DNA of 64,000 nt, taken from NCBI GenBank assembly GCA_963807065.1, contig CAWDZQ010000004.1:930001-994000 (forward strand). The letters are read 5' to 3'. Source of the stretch: CAWAND01 sp963807065. GTDB lineage: Bacteria > Chloroflexota > Anaerolineae > Anaerolineales > E44-bin32. Both the position numbers and the translations under genes were made by a program. This document shows, piece by piece, positions 42,797-51,274 of this stretch (the first letter of the stretch is position 1; each line of letters opens with the position of its first letter). The notes below the pieces were generated by a model. It was not told where the DNA came from. It saw only the letters and a program-made list of their open reading frames with translations, and did not search any database.

Positions 42797-43552
42797 ATGT
42801 CCGAATTCCAGTCGAAGATCGCCCTTGTCACGGGCGCCGGTCGTGGCATAGGGCGAGCTCTGGCGCTGGGTTTCGCTCAGGCCGGCGCCACCGTGGCCGC
42901 CAACGACCTGGCCCCCGGCGGGCTAGACGGAACGATCGACGCCATTCGTGCCGAGGGCGGCATGGCTGAAGGCTTCGTGGCGGACGTCGCCAATAAGATG
43001 CATGTCCAGTCTATGATTGGAGATATCCGGGATGCCTTCGGCCGGATCGATATCCTGGTCAACAACGCCGGTGTCGAGCCTCACGCCAGTTTGCTCGAGC
43101 TGGATGAGTACGCTTGGGATCGCACCCTGGCCGTCAACCTCAAGGGTCCCTTCCTCACCATGCAGGCTGTAGGGCGGCTGATGGCCGACAGCGGCGGGGG
43201 TGTGATGGTGAATGTGGCTTCCATCGCCGGTAGGTCGCATGGGCTCAAGGACCGTGCGGCGTATGTGGCCAGCAAATCCGGCTTGATCGGGCTGACACGG
43301 GAGGCGGCGCGCGAGCTCGCCGCTCACGGGATCCGTGTGAACGCCGTGTGCCCGGGGGTGATTGAGACGGAGATGACGGCGATGCTGCGCCAGGACGAAT
43401 CCATGGTTGCACGCTGGCTGGCCGACATCCCTCTGGCTCGCCTGGGCCGGCCAGACGATGCGGTCGGGATGGTGTTGTTCCTGTGTTCCAAGGCAGCCGG
43501 GTACGTTACCGGCCAGGCGATCAATGTCGATGGCGGCAAGGTGATGAATTGA
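42797..43552 (+). CDS. SDR oxidoreductase, FabG-like
   Basis: 251 residues from the ATG at 42797, six bases after GGGAGG. NAD(P) motif TGAGRGIGRALALGF, NNAG (residues near 88), catalytic Ser in VASIAGRS and YVASK are complete, and the C-terminal part CPGVIETEMTAML and YVTGQAINVDGGK is typical of 3-oxoacyl reductases and related enzymes. Substrate is not fixed. Confidence 0.88.
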   Translation: MSEFQSKIALVTGAGRGIGRALALGFAQAGATVAANDLAPGGLDGTIDAIRAEGGMAEGFVADVANKMHVQSMIGDIRDAFGRIDILVNNAGVEPHASLLELDEYAWDRTLAVNLKGPFLTMQAVGRLMADSGGGVMVNVASIAGRSHGLKDRAAYVASKSGLIGLTREAARELAAHGIRVNAVCPGVIETEMTAMLRQDESMVARWLADIPLARLGRPDDAVGMVLFLCSKAAGYVTGQAINVDGGKVMN

Positions 43553-43636
43553 GCCTCCGGCCACAACATGCACCTCTGCCTGATCTGACGGGCGAAAGGG
43601 TCTCATTGAAAGAGTTTAGGAGAAGGAGAGAGGCAG

Positions 43637-44119
43637 ATGCAGCAGGCGAAGGATCCGCTGGCCCGTTACCGTGATGGTCTCATCGGCCGATATTCGGAAC
43701 AGGTTGGTGCGCTGCGCGCAGCCGCCGGGGCGTGGGATTCATCGAAGGAGCACCAGCCATTGGCGCCTGGGGAGTGGACGCCCCACCAAGTTCTGGCCCA
43801 CGTGGCGGCCGCCGAATCACTCGCCTTCCTACCACGTCTGAAACGCATTGCCAGCGAAGATCACCCCGACCTCCCCTCCTGGGATGAAGGGGCCTGGATG
43901 GAAGAGACGTACGACGCAGGTGAGGCCAGCGAAAAGTGGCTGAGGGTTTTTAAGTCGGCTCGGCGCGAAGGCCTTGACTTGATCCAAGGGCTGTCCGAGG
44001 ATGATTGGAGCCGGATGGGTCGCCACCCGTCCCAAGGGGATCGTACACTGCAGTGGTGGCTTGAGTACAGCGTGTCCCACGCCGATGACCATTTGGACCA
44101 GCTCAACCCCACGGGCTGA
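43637..44119 (+). CDS. DinB-family protein
   Basis: 160 residues. The four-helix bundle DinB_2 pattern is visible, with metal-site histidines in WTPHQVLAHVAAAES and VSHADDHLDQL. Enzymes of this fold act as thiol-dependent transferases. GGAGAAGGAGAG lies before the ATG. It lies 84 bases after the SDR gene and 29 before an enoyl-CoA hydratase. Confidence 0.85.
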   Translation: MQQAKDPLARYRDGLIGRYSEQVGALRAAAGAWDSSKEHQPLAPGEWTPHQVLAHVAAAESLAFLPRLKRIASEDHPDLPSWDEGAWMEETYDAGEASEKWLRVFKSARREGLDLIQGLSEDDWSRMGRHPSQGDRTLQWWLEYSVSHADDHLDQLNPTG

Positions 44120-44148
44120 GGCGCATACGACGTGCCAGGAGAAGGCCG

Positions 44149-44922
44149 ATGACTTTCGACATCATTCGAACCGAAACACGGGATGGGGTGGGCGTGGTTT
44201 ACTTCAACCGTCCCAAGGCCCTGAACGCCCTCAACGGTCCTCTGATGGTGGAAATGGTTCGGGCGCTGGAGGCGTTCGACAAGGACTCGGGAGTAGGGGC
44301 CGCTGTCTTGACGGGTGACGAGCGTGCCTTTGCCGCCGGCGCCGACATCAAGGAGATGGCTGAGTCATCCGCCCTGGAAATGCTCCAGGCCGACCGAATC
44401 GGCCAGTGGGATCGGCTGCGGAAGATCGCCATCCCGATTGTGGCGGCCGTCTCGGGCTGGTGCCTGGGCGGCGGCAACGAGCTGGCCATGGCCTGCGACA
44501 TGATTGTGGCCTCCGAAAATGCCCAATTCGGCCAGCCGGAAATCAACCTGGGTGTCATTCCGGGGGCAGGCGGCACGCAGCGCCTGACGCGTGCCGTTGG
44601 CAAAGCGGTGGCCATGGAGATGATTCTCAACGACCGCGTTCTCACCGCCGAAGAAGCCCACCGTTGGGGGCTTGTCAATCGGGTGGTGCCAGTTGAGCGG
44701 TGCCTGGAGGAGGCGATTGCACTGGCTGCCGAGATTGCGGCACGGGCGCCCACCGCCGTCCGCCTCGGGAAAGAAATGGTCAACCACGCCTATGAAAGCC
44801 TGCTGGCCGATGGCCTGGCGGATGAGCGCCGCTCGTTCTATTTCCTCTTCAGCACCGAAGACCAGAAGGAAGGGATGCAGGCCTTCATTGAAAAACGTCC
44901 CCCAGAATGGAAGGGCAAGTGA
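44149..44922 (+). CDS. Enoyl-CoA hydratase
   Basis: 257 residues of the crotonase fold. The oxyanion hole motifs FAAGADIKEMAES and WCLGGGNELAMACDMIVASE are intact, and the catalytic acids are in NELAMACD and QPEINLGVIPGAGGTQRL. The C-terminal EKRPPEWKGK is typical. It hydrates trans-2-enoyl-CoA in fatty acid oxidation or a related pathway. Confidence 0.92.
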   Translation: MTFDIIRTETRDGVGVVYFNRPKALNALNGPLMVEMVRALEAFDKDSGVGAAVLTGDERAFAAGADIKEMAESSALEMLQADRIGQWDRLRKIAIPIVAAVSGWCLGGGNELAMACDMIVASENAQFGQPEINLGVIPGAGGTQRLTRAVGKAVAMEMILNDRVLTAEEAHRWGLVNRVVPVERCLEEAIALAAEIAARAPTAVRLGKEMVNHAYESLLADGLADERRSFYFLFSTEDQKEGMQAFIEKRPPEWKGK

Positions 44923-44968
44923 CTTCCAGGCTGGGTCGTCGGGGCGGGCCATAGTGTACGAGAACCGA

Positions 44969-45775
44969 ATGGGCCCGGTGAGTTATCGAGATTTCGTGGG
45001 GGCGTTCCGTACCCTTGGGCTTGGGAACCACAGTCGCGTCATCGTCCACGCATCCCTTCCGGCGTTCGGCGAAGTCGCCGGCGGTGTGGAGACCATGCTC
45101 GGGGCTATCCTGTCCAGCTTCCAGACGGTGATTGTGCCAACCTTCACAACCCGGTGCATGGTCATCGCCCCCGACGGGCCGGAAGATAATGCCATCACGC
45201 CGCAGGAGGCGCAGATCGACAACAGCAAGGCCGAGTTCTTCAATCCTGATATGCAGGCCGATCGGGCGATGGGGGGACTGGCGGAAGCGCTGCGTATGCA
45301 GCCGCAGGCCCAGCGGTCGGCGCATCCCCTGCTTTCGTTCTCCGGCGTCAACGCAGAATCCTTCCTCGAGGCCCAAACCCAGGAAGATCCGTGGGGGTTG
45401 ATCGGCGCCCTAGCCGACGCCGATGGCGACCTGCTCCTGATGGGGGTGGACCATCGTTCGGATGTCAGCCTGCACTACGCTGAGGCCCGGGCCGGGCGCC
45501 GACAGTTTCTTCGTTGGGCCCTGACCCCCGAGGGCATCGTGGCCTGCCCCGGCTGGGCGGGCTGCCGGGATGGGTTCAGAAGCATTGGTGAAAGGTTGGG
45601 GGGCCTGGCCGGCCGGGTGGAGGTTGGCCCCGGATGGATTGAGACCGTGCCGTTGCGCGACCTGATCAACCTGGCCGCGGGATGGATGCGTGAGGACCGT
45701 GAGGCGCTGCTCTGCGACCGGCCAGGCTGCGCTAACTGCCGTGCCGTCCGGGCAACACTTGACGCCACCACCTGA
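44969..45775 (+). CDS. AAC(3)-family acetyltransferase-like protein
   Basis: 268 residues from the ATG at 44969; a GTG at 44954 is an alternative. The family pattern is seen in HSRVIVHASLPAFGEVAGGV, VPTFTTRCMV, QRSAHPLLSFSGVN and LMGVDHRSDVSLHYAEARAG. Homologues acetylate aminoglycosides, but many genomic members have other or unknown substrates. Cysteines at the C-terminus (CDRPGCANC) could bind zinc. Resistance is not implied. Confidence 0.8.
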   Translation: MGPVSYRDFVGAFRTLGLGNHSRVIVHASLPAFGEVAGGVETMLGAILSSFQTVIVPTFTTRCMVIAPDGPEDNAITPQEAQIDNSKAEFFNPDMQADRAMGGLAEALRMQPQAQRSAHPLLSFSGVNAESFLEAQTQEDPWGLIGALADADGDLLLMGVDHRSDVSLHYAEARAGRRQFLRWALTPEGIVACPGWAGCRDGFRSIGERLGGLAGRVEVGPGWIETVPLRDLINLAAGWMREDREALLCDRPGCANCRAVRATLDATT

Positions 45776-45862
45776 CCCCCGTTCTAAGGGGTGCCCGGCG
45801 CCGCGGCCCGACTCGCCTGTCCTTCTCGGATCGCCGAAGCCCCCAAATGATGAGGTTTGAGC

Positions 45863-47083
45863 ATGCGATCGATACTGGTTGAGAAGAATCTGCCCAAGAT
45901 GCTGGCGGTTAAGCAGCTTCGGTCGATCTGGCACGGGGTGATCTGGAGCCCCTTGTCGCCGGCCAAGGCGGTCGACCTGCCCGAGCCCGATCTCCCGGGG
46001 CCAGAGTGGCTTCGTGTTCGCAATTTGCAGTGCGGGATCTGCGCCTCCGATCTCTCGCTGCTGTTGGTCAAGGTCGATCCTGGAGTGGCTCCGGCCGCCC
46101 TGCCCGGAAACGTCCGCTTCTATCTCGGGCATGAAGTCGTGGGCGAAGTGACCGAGGTCGGCGAGGGGGTAACGCGATTCGAGGTCGGAGACAGGGTGGT
46201 GATGGAATCGCGTTTCACGGGGCCCACATGCTTCACCCAAGGGATCGATCCACCCTGCCGCTACTGCGCCAGCGGGCAAACCCGCCTGTGTGAGAACGCG
46301 TCTATGGGACTGGGGCCGACGGGGATTGGGGGAGGCTGGGGAGATGGCTTCGTGGCGCACGAGTCCGAACTCTACCGCGTGCCGGATGAGTTAAGTGACG
46401 ACCAATCGTCGCTGATCGAGCCCATGTCGGTGGCCCTCCACGGCGTGCTCCGGGCGGAGCCGGAAGAAGGACAACATGTGCTGGTGATCGGTGCGGGGAT
46501 CATCGGACTGCTTACGGCGCAGGCGGTCAAAGTGGTGGCGCCCGGCGCGCATTTGACGGTGATGGCGCGCTATCCCCACCAGATCGAGGCGGCGCGGCGC
46601 TTGGGAGCGGACGAGGTCATTACGGGAGGCGATCTGTACGAAGAGGTCGCTCGTGTGACGGACGGTAAGCTCTACCGGGCGCCAATGAATTGGGGGATGA
46701 TCCTGGGAGGATTCGATCGGATCTACGACTGTGTGGGGAGTCGCGAGACGATTTACGACGGCCTGCGCTGGACGCGGGCGGGCGGTGCCTTGGTGATGGT
46801 GGGCATCAGCCTGGGCGAACTGAGCATCGACCTCAACCCGATCTGGTACCAGGAGATCGACCTGATCGGCTCGCACACATTCGGTGTCGAAACATGGCGA
46901 GGCCGCCGGGCCCACACCTTTGAGTTGGTCAGTGAGATGTTTCAAGAGGGCGTGCTCACCGACCAGGGTCTGATCACCCACCGCTTTCCGTTCGATGAGT
47001 ACAAGCAGGCGATTGCCACGGCGATCGACAAGCGGACCGGCGCCATCAAAGTCACTTTTGACTATCACGATCGGCCGGCCTAG
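45863..47083 (+). CDS. Zinc-dependent MDR alcohol/polyol dehydrogenase
   Basis: 406 residues from the ATG at 45863. Catalytic zinc ligands are in NLQCGICASDLS and YLGHEVVGEVTEVG; the structural zinc loop is CFTQGIDPPCRYCASGQTRL. The Rossmann motif VIGAGIIGLLTAQAV follows. It is like threonine or glucose dehydrogenases. It may supply the substrate of Kbl (36 kb), but the distance makes this only a guess. Confidence 0.85.
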   Translation: MRSILVEKNLPKMLAVKQLRSIWHGVIWSPLSPAKAVDLPEPDLPGPEWLRVRNLQCGICASDLSLLLVKVDPGVAPAALPGNVRFYLGHEVVGEVTEVGEGVTRFEVGDRVVMESRFTGPTCFTQGIDPPCRYCASGQTRLCENASMGLGPTGIGGGWGDGFVAHESELYRVPDELSDDQSSLIEPMSVALHGVLRAEPEEGQHVLVIGAGIIGLLTAQAVKVVAPGAHLTVMARYPHQIEAARRLGADEVITGGDLYEEVARVTDGKLYRAPMNWGMILGGFDRIYDCVGSRETIYDGLRWTRAGGALVMVGISLGELSIDLNPIWYQEIDLIGSHTFGVETWRGRRAHTFELVSEMFQEGVLTDQGLITHRFPFDEYKQAIATAIDKRTGAIKVTFDYHDRPA

Positions 47084-47223
47084 TCGGCGGAGCAACCCGG
47101 CGCAAGGGGCGTTGAGCTGGGTGGTTGGACCCCCCCATCGGCCCCAGAGCCCAGTTTCGCCATGGGGGGATTGTGGTAAGATTCCGGCGTCCCGGAACCT
47201 AGGTGCGGGGCGATGAGGATGCA

Positions 47224-47613
47224 ATGGCCGAGCCAGAAAAGATCACAATCATTGAAGGACCCCCCCCAACTTTCGAGCTCGTCAACGACGGTTCACTGAT
47301 CAGCCTTACTGAGGGCCCGTCGCCGTATCAGGTGGCGCGCTGCCGGCTGCGAACCTTTAACGGCCCGGCTCTGGTCGAACGCTGCTATCGGGCTTGGCGC
47401 GAGAAGCAAAGCATTTCGCTTGAGTACCGCAGCGAAGAAGGCTTGACCCAGGAAGCGCCGATTGTGGCCATCCGTTGGGAGGAAGAGAACGAAGGTCAGG
47501 TGCTCCTGATTTGGGTGCGCTTGCCAGACAATGAAATCGAAATCGAGCTCGATTTCGATTTCGAAGACGACGAGGACGACGACTGGCCGGGCAATTCCGG
47601 CGACATCTGGTAG
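47224..47613 (+). CDS. Hypothetical protein with acidic C-terminus
   Basis: 129 residues from the ATG at 47224. The middle part (ALVERCYRAWREKQSISLEY) is alpha/beta, and the last 20 residues are strongly acidic with aromatic residues (FEDDEDDDWPG). No family was recognised. A strong terminator follows, so the gene is the end of its transcript. Confidence 0.55.
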   Translation: MAEPEKITIIEGPPPTFELVNDGSLISLTEGPSPYQVARCRLRTFNGPALVERCYRAWREKQSISLEYRSEEGLTQEAPIVAIRWEEENEGQVLLIWVRLPDNEIEIELDFDFEDDEDDDWPGNSGDIW

Positions 47614-47626
47614 TTTGGCAAACCAA

Positions 47627-47654
47627 CGGGCGCCGCAATCCGGCGCCCGTTTTT
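47627..47654 (+). terminator. Intrinsic terminator
   Basis: CGGGCGCCG and CGGCGCCCG pair around a CAATC loop, then TTTTT. Confidence 0.9.
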
Positions 47655-47705
47655 CACCCCGCTGAGCTTCGCTTTCCCCCACAAATCTGCGATGAGGTCA
47701 CCGCC

Positions 47706-48491
47706 ATGACCGACTATAAAACTCTACAGGTATCCCTGGATCGCGGGGTTTTGAAAGTGGTGCTTGACCGTCCCAAGGCCAACGCCTTTGACCAGGCGAT
47801 GGTCGACGAACTATTGGCGGTCCTGAGGTCGGCCGAACGTGAGGCCGAGGTGCGCTGTCTGCTCCTGACGGGTGCCGGGCGAATCTTCAGTGCCGGTCAG
47901 GACCTGGGCGCGCTGGGCCAGGTCGATGGCAGGGTGTCTTTCCGATCGCACCTCGCAAAGACTTACAATCCGATCATCCTTCGCATGCGCAGTTTGGAGA
48001 AGCCCATCGTGGGCGCCATCAACGGACCCGCGGCCGGCGCCGGGCTGGGGATCGCCCTGGCGACCGACATCCGCTTGGCTTCGGAGCGCGCCCGTTTCGT
48101 CTTCGGATTCAGTGGGATCGGATTGACGACCGATTCAGGAACCTCGATCTCGTTGCCGCGCCTTATCGGTCTGTCCCGGGCGAGCTACGTCGCCTTCACC
48201 AACGACCCCGTGTCGGCCCAAGACGCTTTGGATTGGGGATTGGTCCATAAGGTCCTGCCGGATGCTGACCTATCGGACGATGCGGATGCGCTGGCTTCCC
48301 GGTTGGCCGAAGGCCCGACGCGCTCGATTGGCCTGACCAAACGCGCCTTCAATCGGGCCGTATTCCCCGATTTGGCTGAGGCGCTAGACTACGAGGCCCA
48401 TCTGCAGGAGATCGCCGGACAAACGGAAGATCACGCCGAAGGTCTGGCGGCCTTCAAGGAAAAACGACCACCCCGGTTCAGAGGCGTCTGA
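47706..48491 (+). CDS. Enoyl-CoA hydratase/isomerase family protein (PaaG-like)
   Basis: 261 residues. The crotonase fold is complete (SAGQDLGALGQ, AAGAGLGIALATDIRLASE), but the two catalytic glutamates of hydratases are replaced, with TTDSGTSISLPRLIGLSRA at the second position, as in PaaG-type isomerases. It probably shifts the double bond of an acyl-CoA rather than hydrating it. Confidence 0.87.
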   Translation: MTDYKTLQVSLDRGVLKVVLDRPKANAFDQAMVDELLAVLRSAEREAEVRCLLLTGAGRIFSAGQDLGALGQVDGRVSFRSHLAKTYNPIILRMRSLEKPIVGAINGPAAGAGLGIALATDIRLASERARFVFGFSGIGLTTDSGTSISLPRLIGLSRASYVAFTNDPVSAQDALDWGLVHKVLPDADLSDDADALASRLAEGPTRSIGLTKRAFNRAVFPDLAEALDYEAHLQEIAGQTEDHAEGLAAFKEKRPPRFRGV

Positions 48492-48549
48492 CCACAGCTC
48501 TCCGAGCGGGTTGCCTGAAGTTCTGGCCCCAAGTCTCCTCGCAATCCCA

Positions 48550-48567
48550 TTGTGAAAGCCTTCACAA
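48550..48567. promoter_or_regulatory. Perfect Rex-type operator
   Basis: TTGTGAA-AGCC-TTCACAA matches the published Rex consensus TTGTGAA-N4-TTCACAA at all 14 defined positions. It lies in the 251-base gap before the small Cys-rich gene at 48743. CACAAACG at 48563-48570 is repeated inverted as CGTTTGTG at 48631-48638, perhaps a second half-site. Confidence 0.6.
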
Positions 48568-48742
48568 ACGGCCTCACGGTTTCGCCATGTGGCGTGGGTG
48601 CCGGCCGATGTCCAACAGAATGAACGGCCTCGTTTGTGAGGCAGCTCTGGCCGAGGCTTTAGGTGGAAGCTGATTTTGGCGTATGATGGGAGACGAGCGA
48701 TCGTCCTGGTTCCGCCGTCGAAAACGTCACCGGAGGTGGATC

Positions 48743-48949
48743 ATGGGCTGGATCGAAGGCGTTCTATTCTGTGATGGATGCGGGGCAGAAATCACGATGG
48801 CGTCTCTTGTCGCCCGCGGCGCGGCATTCTACTGCTGTGCGCGCTGTTCCGACGGAGAACTCTGCGACTGCGGTCTGGTGTTGGACGACGAAAGTCTGGA
48901 GGGGTCCGCCGCGGTCCTAGCGGTCCAAACCCAGCCGACTCTTGATTAG
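48743..48949 (+). CDS. Small cysteine-rich zinc-finger-like protein
   Basis: 68 residues from the ATG at 48743, with GGAGGT six bases before. Cys pairs CDGC (9-12), CCARC (32-36 region) and CDC give a probable zinc-binding or redox-active ribbon. A TATGAT box is at 48682-48687 and the perfect Rex-type palindrome lies 120 bases further up. No family was recognised. A terminator follows. Confidence 0.6.
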   Translation: MGWIEGVLFCDGCGAEITMASLVARGAAFYCCARCSDGELCDCGLVLDDESLEGSAAVLAVQTQPTLD

Positions 48950-48960
48950 GCAGCACACAC

Positions 48961-48986
48961 CGCCCCCGGCTTGCCCGGGGGCGTTT
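48961..48986 (+). terminator. Intrinsic terminator
   Basis: CGCCCCCGG and CCGGGGGCG pair around CTTGC, followed by TTT. It may also serve the convergent metG gene, although the T-run is short. Confidence 0.7.
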
Positions 48987-49012
48987 GACATCGTCTTTCA
49001 CTCGCTTACCAT

Positions 49013-50788
49013 CTACTGGCCGGCGTGCATCCGTGCCTGCTCCATCTCGGCCGTATCTGGGTCAAGCTTGGTGTAGAGCGGTTTGGGTTGAGCCAGTACC
49101 TGCCCCGGAATGAGACGTCCCGGCCTCCAGGCACCGCTGGCTCCCATTGGGTCATAGTTCAAAACGTCGTGGGGGCGCTCACCCTCCTCGACGGTCTCGA
49201 GTTTGATCTCCCCGAACAGGGATGTGTCGTATCCGAGGGCCCGGTGCAGCCGTTCGGAGCTGAAGGGCAGATAGGGAGAGAACAGAACCTTCAGGTGGTC
49301 GATGGCTTGGAGCGCCGTGTACACGGTCCGTCCGGCGGCGGCTTTGTCGTCCTTGATCACCGAGAACCAGGGCGAGTGATCGAGATAGCCGTTGACCTCT
49401 CTCGCCAGCGCAAGCGCTTCCTGCAGGCCAGCCCGGAGATGGACGGCTTCGATCTCTTTGCCCACTCCCTCGAAGCCCGACTCGACCTTGGCCAATAGGG
49501 CCCGGTCTTCCGGCCCCAGCTCGCCAGGTTCAGGCACCCGCCCCTCCCAGTGTCGGTAAGCGAAAGACGTCACCCGGTTGGCCAGATTTCCCCAGGTGGC
49601 CACCAATTCGTCATTGTTACGGCTGACGAAGTCCGGCCACGAAAAGTCACTGTCCCGCGTTTCGGGGAGAACCGAGGCGACGTAGAAGCGGATCGCGTCC
49701 GGGTCATAGCGCTGCAGGATATCAGGCAGCCAGATGGCCCAGTTGCGGCTCTTGCTGGCCTGGGCGCCCTCGACATTCATGAACTCATTGGCGGGGACGT
49801 CGTAGGGCAGCTGAAGAGGCCGATCTTTATCCTCGTCGTAGATGGATTTCACCCCCAGGAGTTCGGCCTGCCAGATGACGGTGTGAAACGGAATGTTGTC
49901 TTTGCCGATGAAGCAGTACCCGCGAGCTTCTGGCTCATACCACCAGCGCTTCCACGCCTCAGGCTCACCGCGGTTGGCCGCCCACTCAACGGAGGCTGTG
50001 AAGTACCCCATCACGGCTTCGAACCACACGTAGAGTCGCTTGTCTTCCCAGCCGGCCAGGGGCACAGGGATGCCCCACTCGATGTCGCGCGTCACCGGGC
50101 GGCCCTTCAGGCCGGACTCGACGTAGTTGCGGGCGAAGTTAATCACGTTCGGTCGCCAGTGATCGGCGTGGCCGTTGAGATAGGCAAGCAGGGGTTCAGT
50201 AAAAGCCGGGAGATCCAGAAAGTAGTGCTCCGTCTCGCGCACGACGGGGGTGCTTCCATCCGTTTTGCTGCGCGGGTTGATCAGGTCCAAGGCATCCAGC
50301 AAGTGGCCGCAGTTGTCGCATTGGTCGCCGCGCGCCTGCTTGTAGCCGCAGATGGGGCAGGTGCCCTCCACGTAGCGGTCCGGCAGGAAGCGGCCCTCGC
50401 CTTCCGAGTACAACTGGCGTTGGGTTTCGCGGTACAGGTAGCCGTTGTCGTGCAGGTGGGTGAAGAAATCCTGCGCAATCCGATGGTGATTTGCGGTATC
50501 GGTGTGCGTGAACAGGTCATAGCTGATGCCGATCGCCTGCTGAGTTTCCAAAAACCGGTGATGGTAATACTCGAAGACCTGGCGCGGAGACTGGCCGCGC
50601 TTGTCCGCCTCAACCGTGATCGGGGTGCCATGCGAATCCGATCCCGACACCATCAGGACCTGATTGCCCTTGAGGCGGTGGTAGCGGGCGAAGATATCGG
50701 CTGGAAGATAGGCGCCGGCCAGGTGGCCGACGTGCAGGTCGCCGTTGGCGTAAGGCCAGGCAACGGAGAGATGAATCAGGTCGGGCAT
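49013..50788 (-). CDS. metG: Methionyl-tRNA synthetase
   Basis: 591 residues. The HIGH-type motif is PYANGDLHVGHLAGAYLPAD, the zinc knuckle is CPICGYKQARGDQCDNCG near 144-161, and the KMSKS equivalent is ASKSR in VEGAQASKSRNWAIWLPD, in which Lys-Met are replaced. The fold and WFEAVMGYF stretch are typical. No C-terminal tRNA-binding domain is present. The start has GAGGAGG just upstream. A leader ORF and terminator precede the gene. Confidence 0.94.
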   Translation of the reverse strand: MPDLIHLSVAWPYANGDLHVGHLAGAYLPADIFARYHRLKGNQVLMVSGSDSHGTPITVEADKRGQSPRQVFEYYHHRFLETQQAIGISYDLFTHTDTANHHRIAQDFFTHLHDNGYLYRETQRQLYSEGEGRFLPDRYVEGTCPICGYKQARGDQCDNCGHLLDALDLINPRSKTDGSTPVVRETEHYFLDLPAFTEPLLAYLNGHADHWRPNVINFARNYVESGLKGRPVTRDIEWGIPVPLAGWEDKRLYVWFEAVMGYFTASVEWAANRGEPEAWKRWWYEPEARGYCFIGKDNIPFHTVIWQAELLGVKSIYDEDKDRPLQLPYDVPANEFMNVEGAQASKSRNWAIWLPDILQRYDPDAIRFYVASVLPETRDSDFSWPDFVSRNNDELVATWGNLANRVTSFAYRHWEGRVPEPGELGPEDRALLAKVESGFEGVGKEIEAVHLRAGLQEALALAREVNGYLDHSPWFSVIKDDKAAAGRTVYTALQAIDHLKVLFSPYLPFSSERLHRALGYDTSLFGEIKLETVEEGERPHDVLNYDPMGASGAWRPGRLIPGQVLAQPKPLYTKLDPDTAEMEQARMHAGQ

Positions 50789-50836
50789 GATGCCTCCTCA
50801 AGCCTGACGTGTGTTTCAGCGGTCAGCGCGAGGTGG

Positions 50837-50866
50837 AAAACGAAACCGCCAGCCCGAGGCTGGCGG
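50837..50866 (-). terminator. Intrinsic terminator/attenuator in the metG leader
   Basis: On the minus strand CCGCCAGCC and GGCTGGCGG form a nine-base-pair stem with a three-base loop, followed by TTTCGTTTT. It ends about 50 bases before the metG start codon, between the leader ORF and metG, so it must be passed to express metG from the upstream promoter. Confidence 0.8.
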
Positions 50867-50893
50867 AGTGACGCTGCCGGGACGGGCCGCAGG

Positions 50894-50959
50894 TCAGGCG
50901 CGGCCTTCCCTCGCCGACGGTCCTCGTCCCGTTGGCGACGGCAGCTTACGCATGGCCAT
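50894..50959 (-). CDS. Leader ORF of metG (21 residues)
   Basis: The peptide MAMRKLPSPTGRGPSAREGRA starts at the ATG at 50959, just after AAGGAGG, one of the best ribosome sites in the window. Within the ORF TCGCC-A-ACGG and CCGT-C-GGCGA can form a stem (about 50912-50942), and GGCCGC/GCGGCC bracket the stop codon. The terminator follows at once. Two Met codons are at positions 1 and 3, with four Arg and three Pro. Placement suggests translation-dependent attenuation, but the controlling amino acid is not evident. Confidence 0.5.
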   Translation of the reverse strand: MAMRKLPSPTGRGPSAREGRA

Positions 50960-51025
50960 AGATCCTCCTTGCGGCTTGTTCAGCGTGCTTACTCCTGTGC
51001 AGGCTCTCGGTGCTGCGTGCGAAGC

Positions 51026-51055
51026 AGTGTAGCACGGACGGCGGAGGCGGGTCAA
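51026..51055 (-). promoter_or_regulatory. Promoter of the metG leader transcript
   Basis: On the minus strand TTGACC (51055-51050), an 18-base spacer and TACACT (51031-51026). Predicted start is near 51019, 60 bases upstream of the leader ORF. Confidence 0.75.
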
Positions 51056-51089
51056 GAAGGGGACGTCGTCGGCCTGCGGTCCACTCGCT

Positions 51090-51107
51090 TTGTGAAGAGC
51101 TTCACAA
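51090..51107. promoter_or_regulatory. Perfect Rex-type operator upstream of the metG leader promoter
   Basis: TTGTGAA-GAGC-TTCACAA matches TTGTGAA-N4-TTCACAA at all positions. It lies 35 bases upstream of the -35 box of the metG leader promoter and 60 bases from the transposase remnant. Confidence 0.6.
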
Positions 51108-51169
51108 TAAGGTTTACGGCCTCCGGCGCGGAGCTGGCAGCCCGCGTTCCTCGCACGCCACCGGCTGGT

Positions 51170-51268
51170 CAGTGTCAGACTCCTGCCCGCCATGAGCATA
51201 TCCAGGACGACTCTGGCTTTGAACTCGGGGCTAAACACGCGCCGTTTCGAGATCGAGGAACCCAACAA
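51170..51268 (-). pseudogene. Remnant of an IS3-type transposase OrfA
   Basis: About 33 codons on the minus strand, read as SKRRVFSPEFKARVVLDMLM then AGRSL, match the N-terminal helix-turn-helix of IS3/IS911-type OrfA proteins. The resemblance stops after that, and no DDE domain or terminal repeats are visible. It abuts the phhB stop and marks an old insertion and deletion between phhB and metG. Confidence 0.6.
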
Positions 51269-51274
51269 TCAAGC

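Noticed and set aside
45132..45149. Rex-like palindrome TTGTGCC-AACC-TTCACAA
   Set aside because: Lies inside the AAC(3)-like gene and is explained by the codons of a conserved stretch; two mismatches.
44969..45775. Aminoglycoside resistance gene
   Set aside because: The protein belongs to the AAC(3) fold family, but chromosomal members often have other substrates; nothing nearby suggests a resistance cassette.
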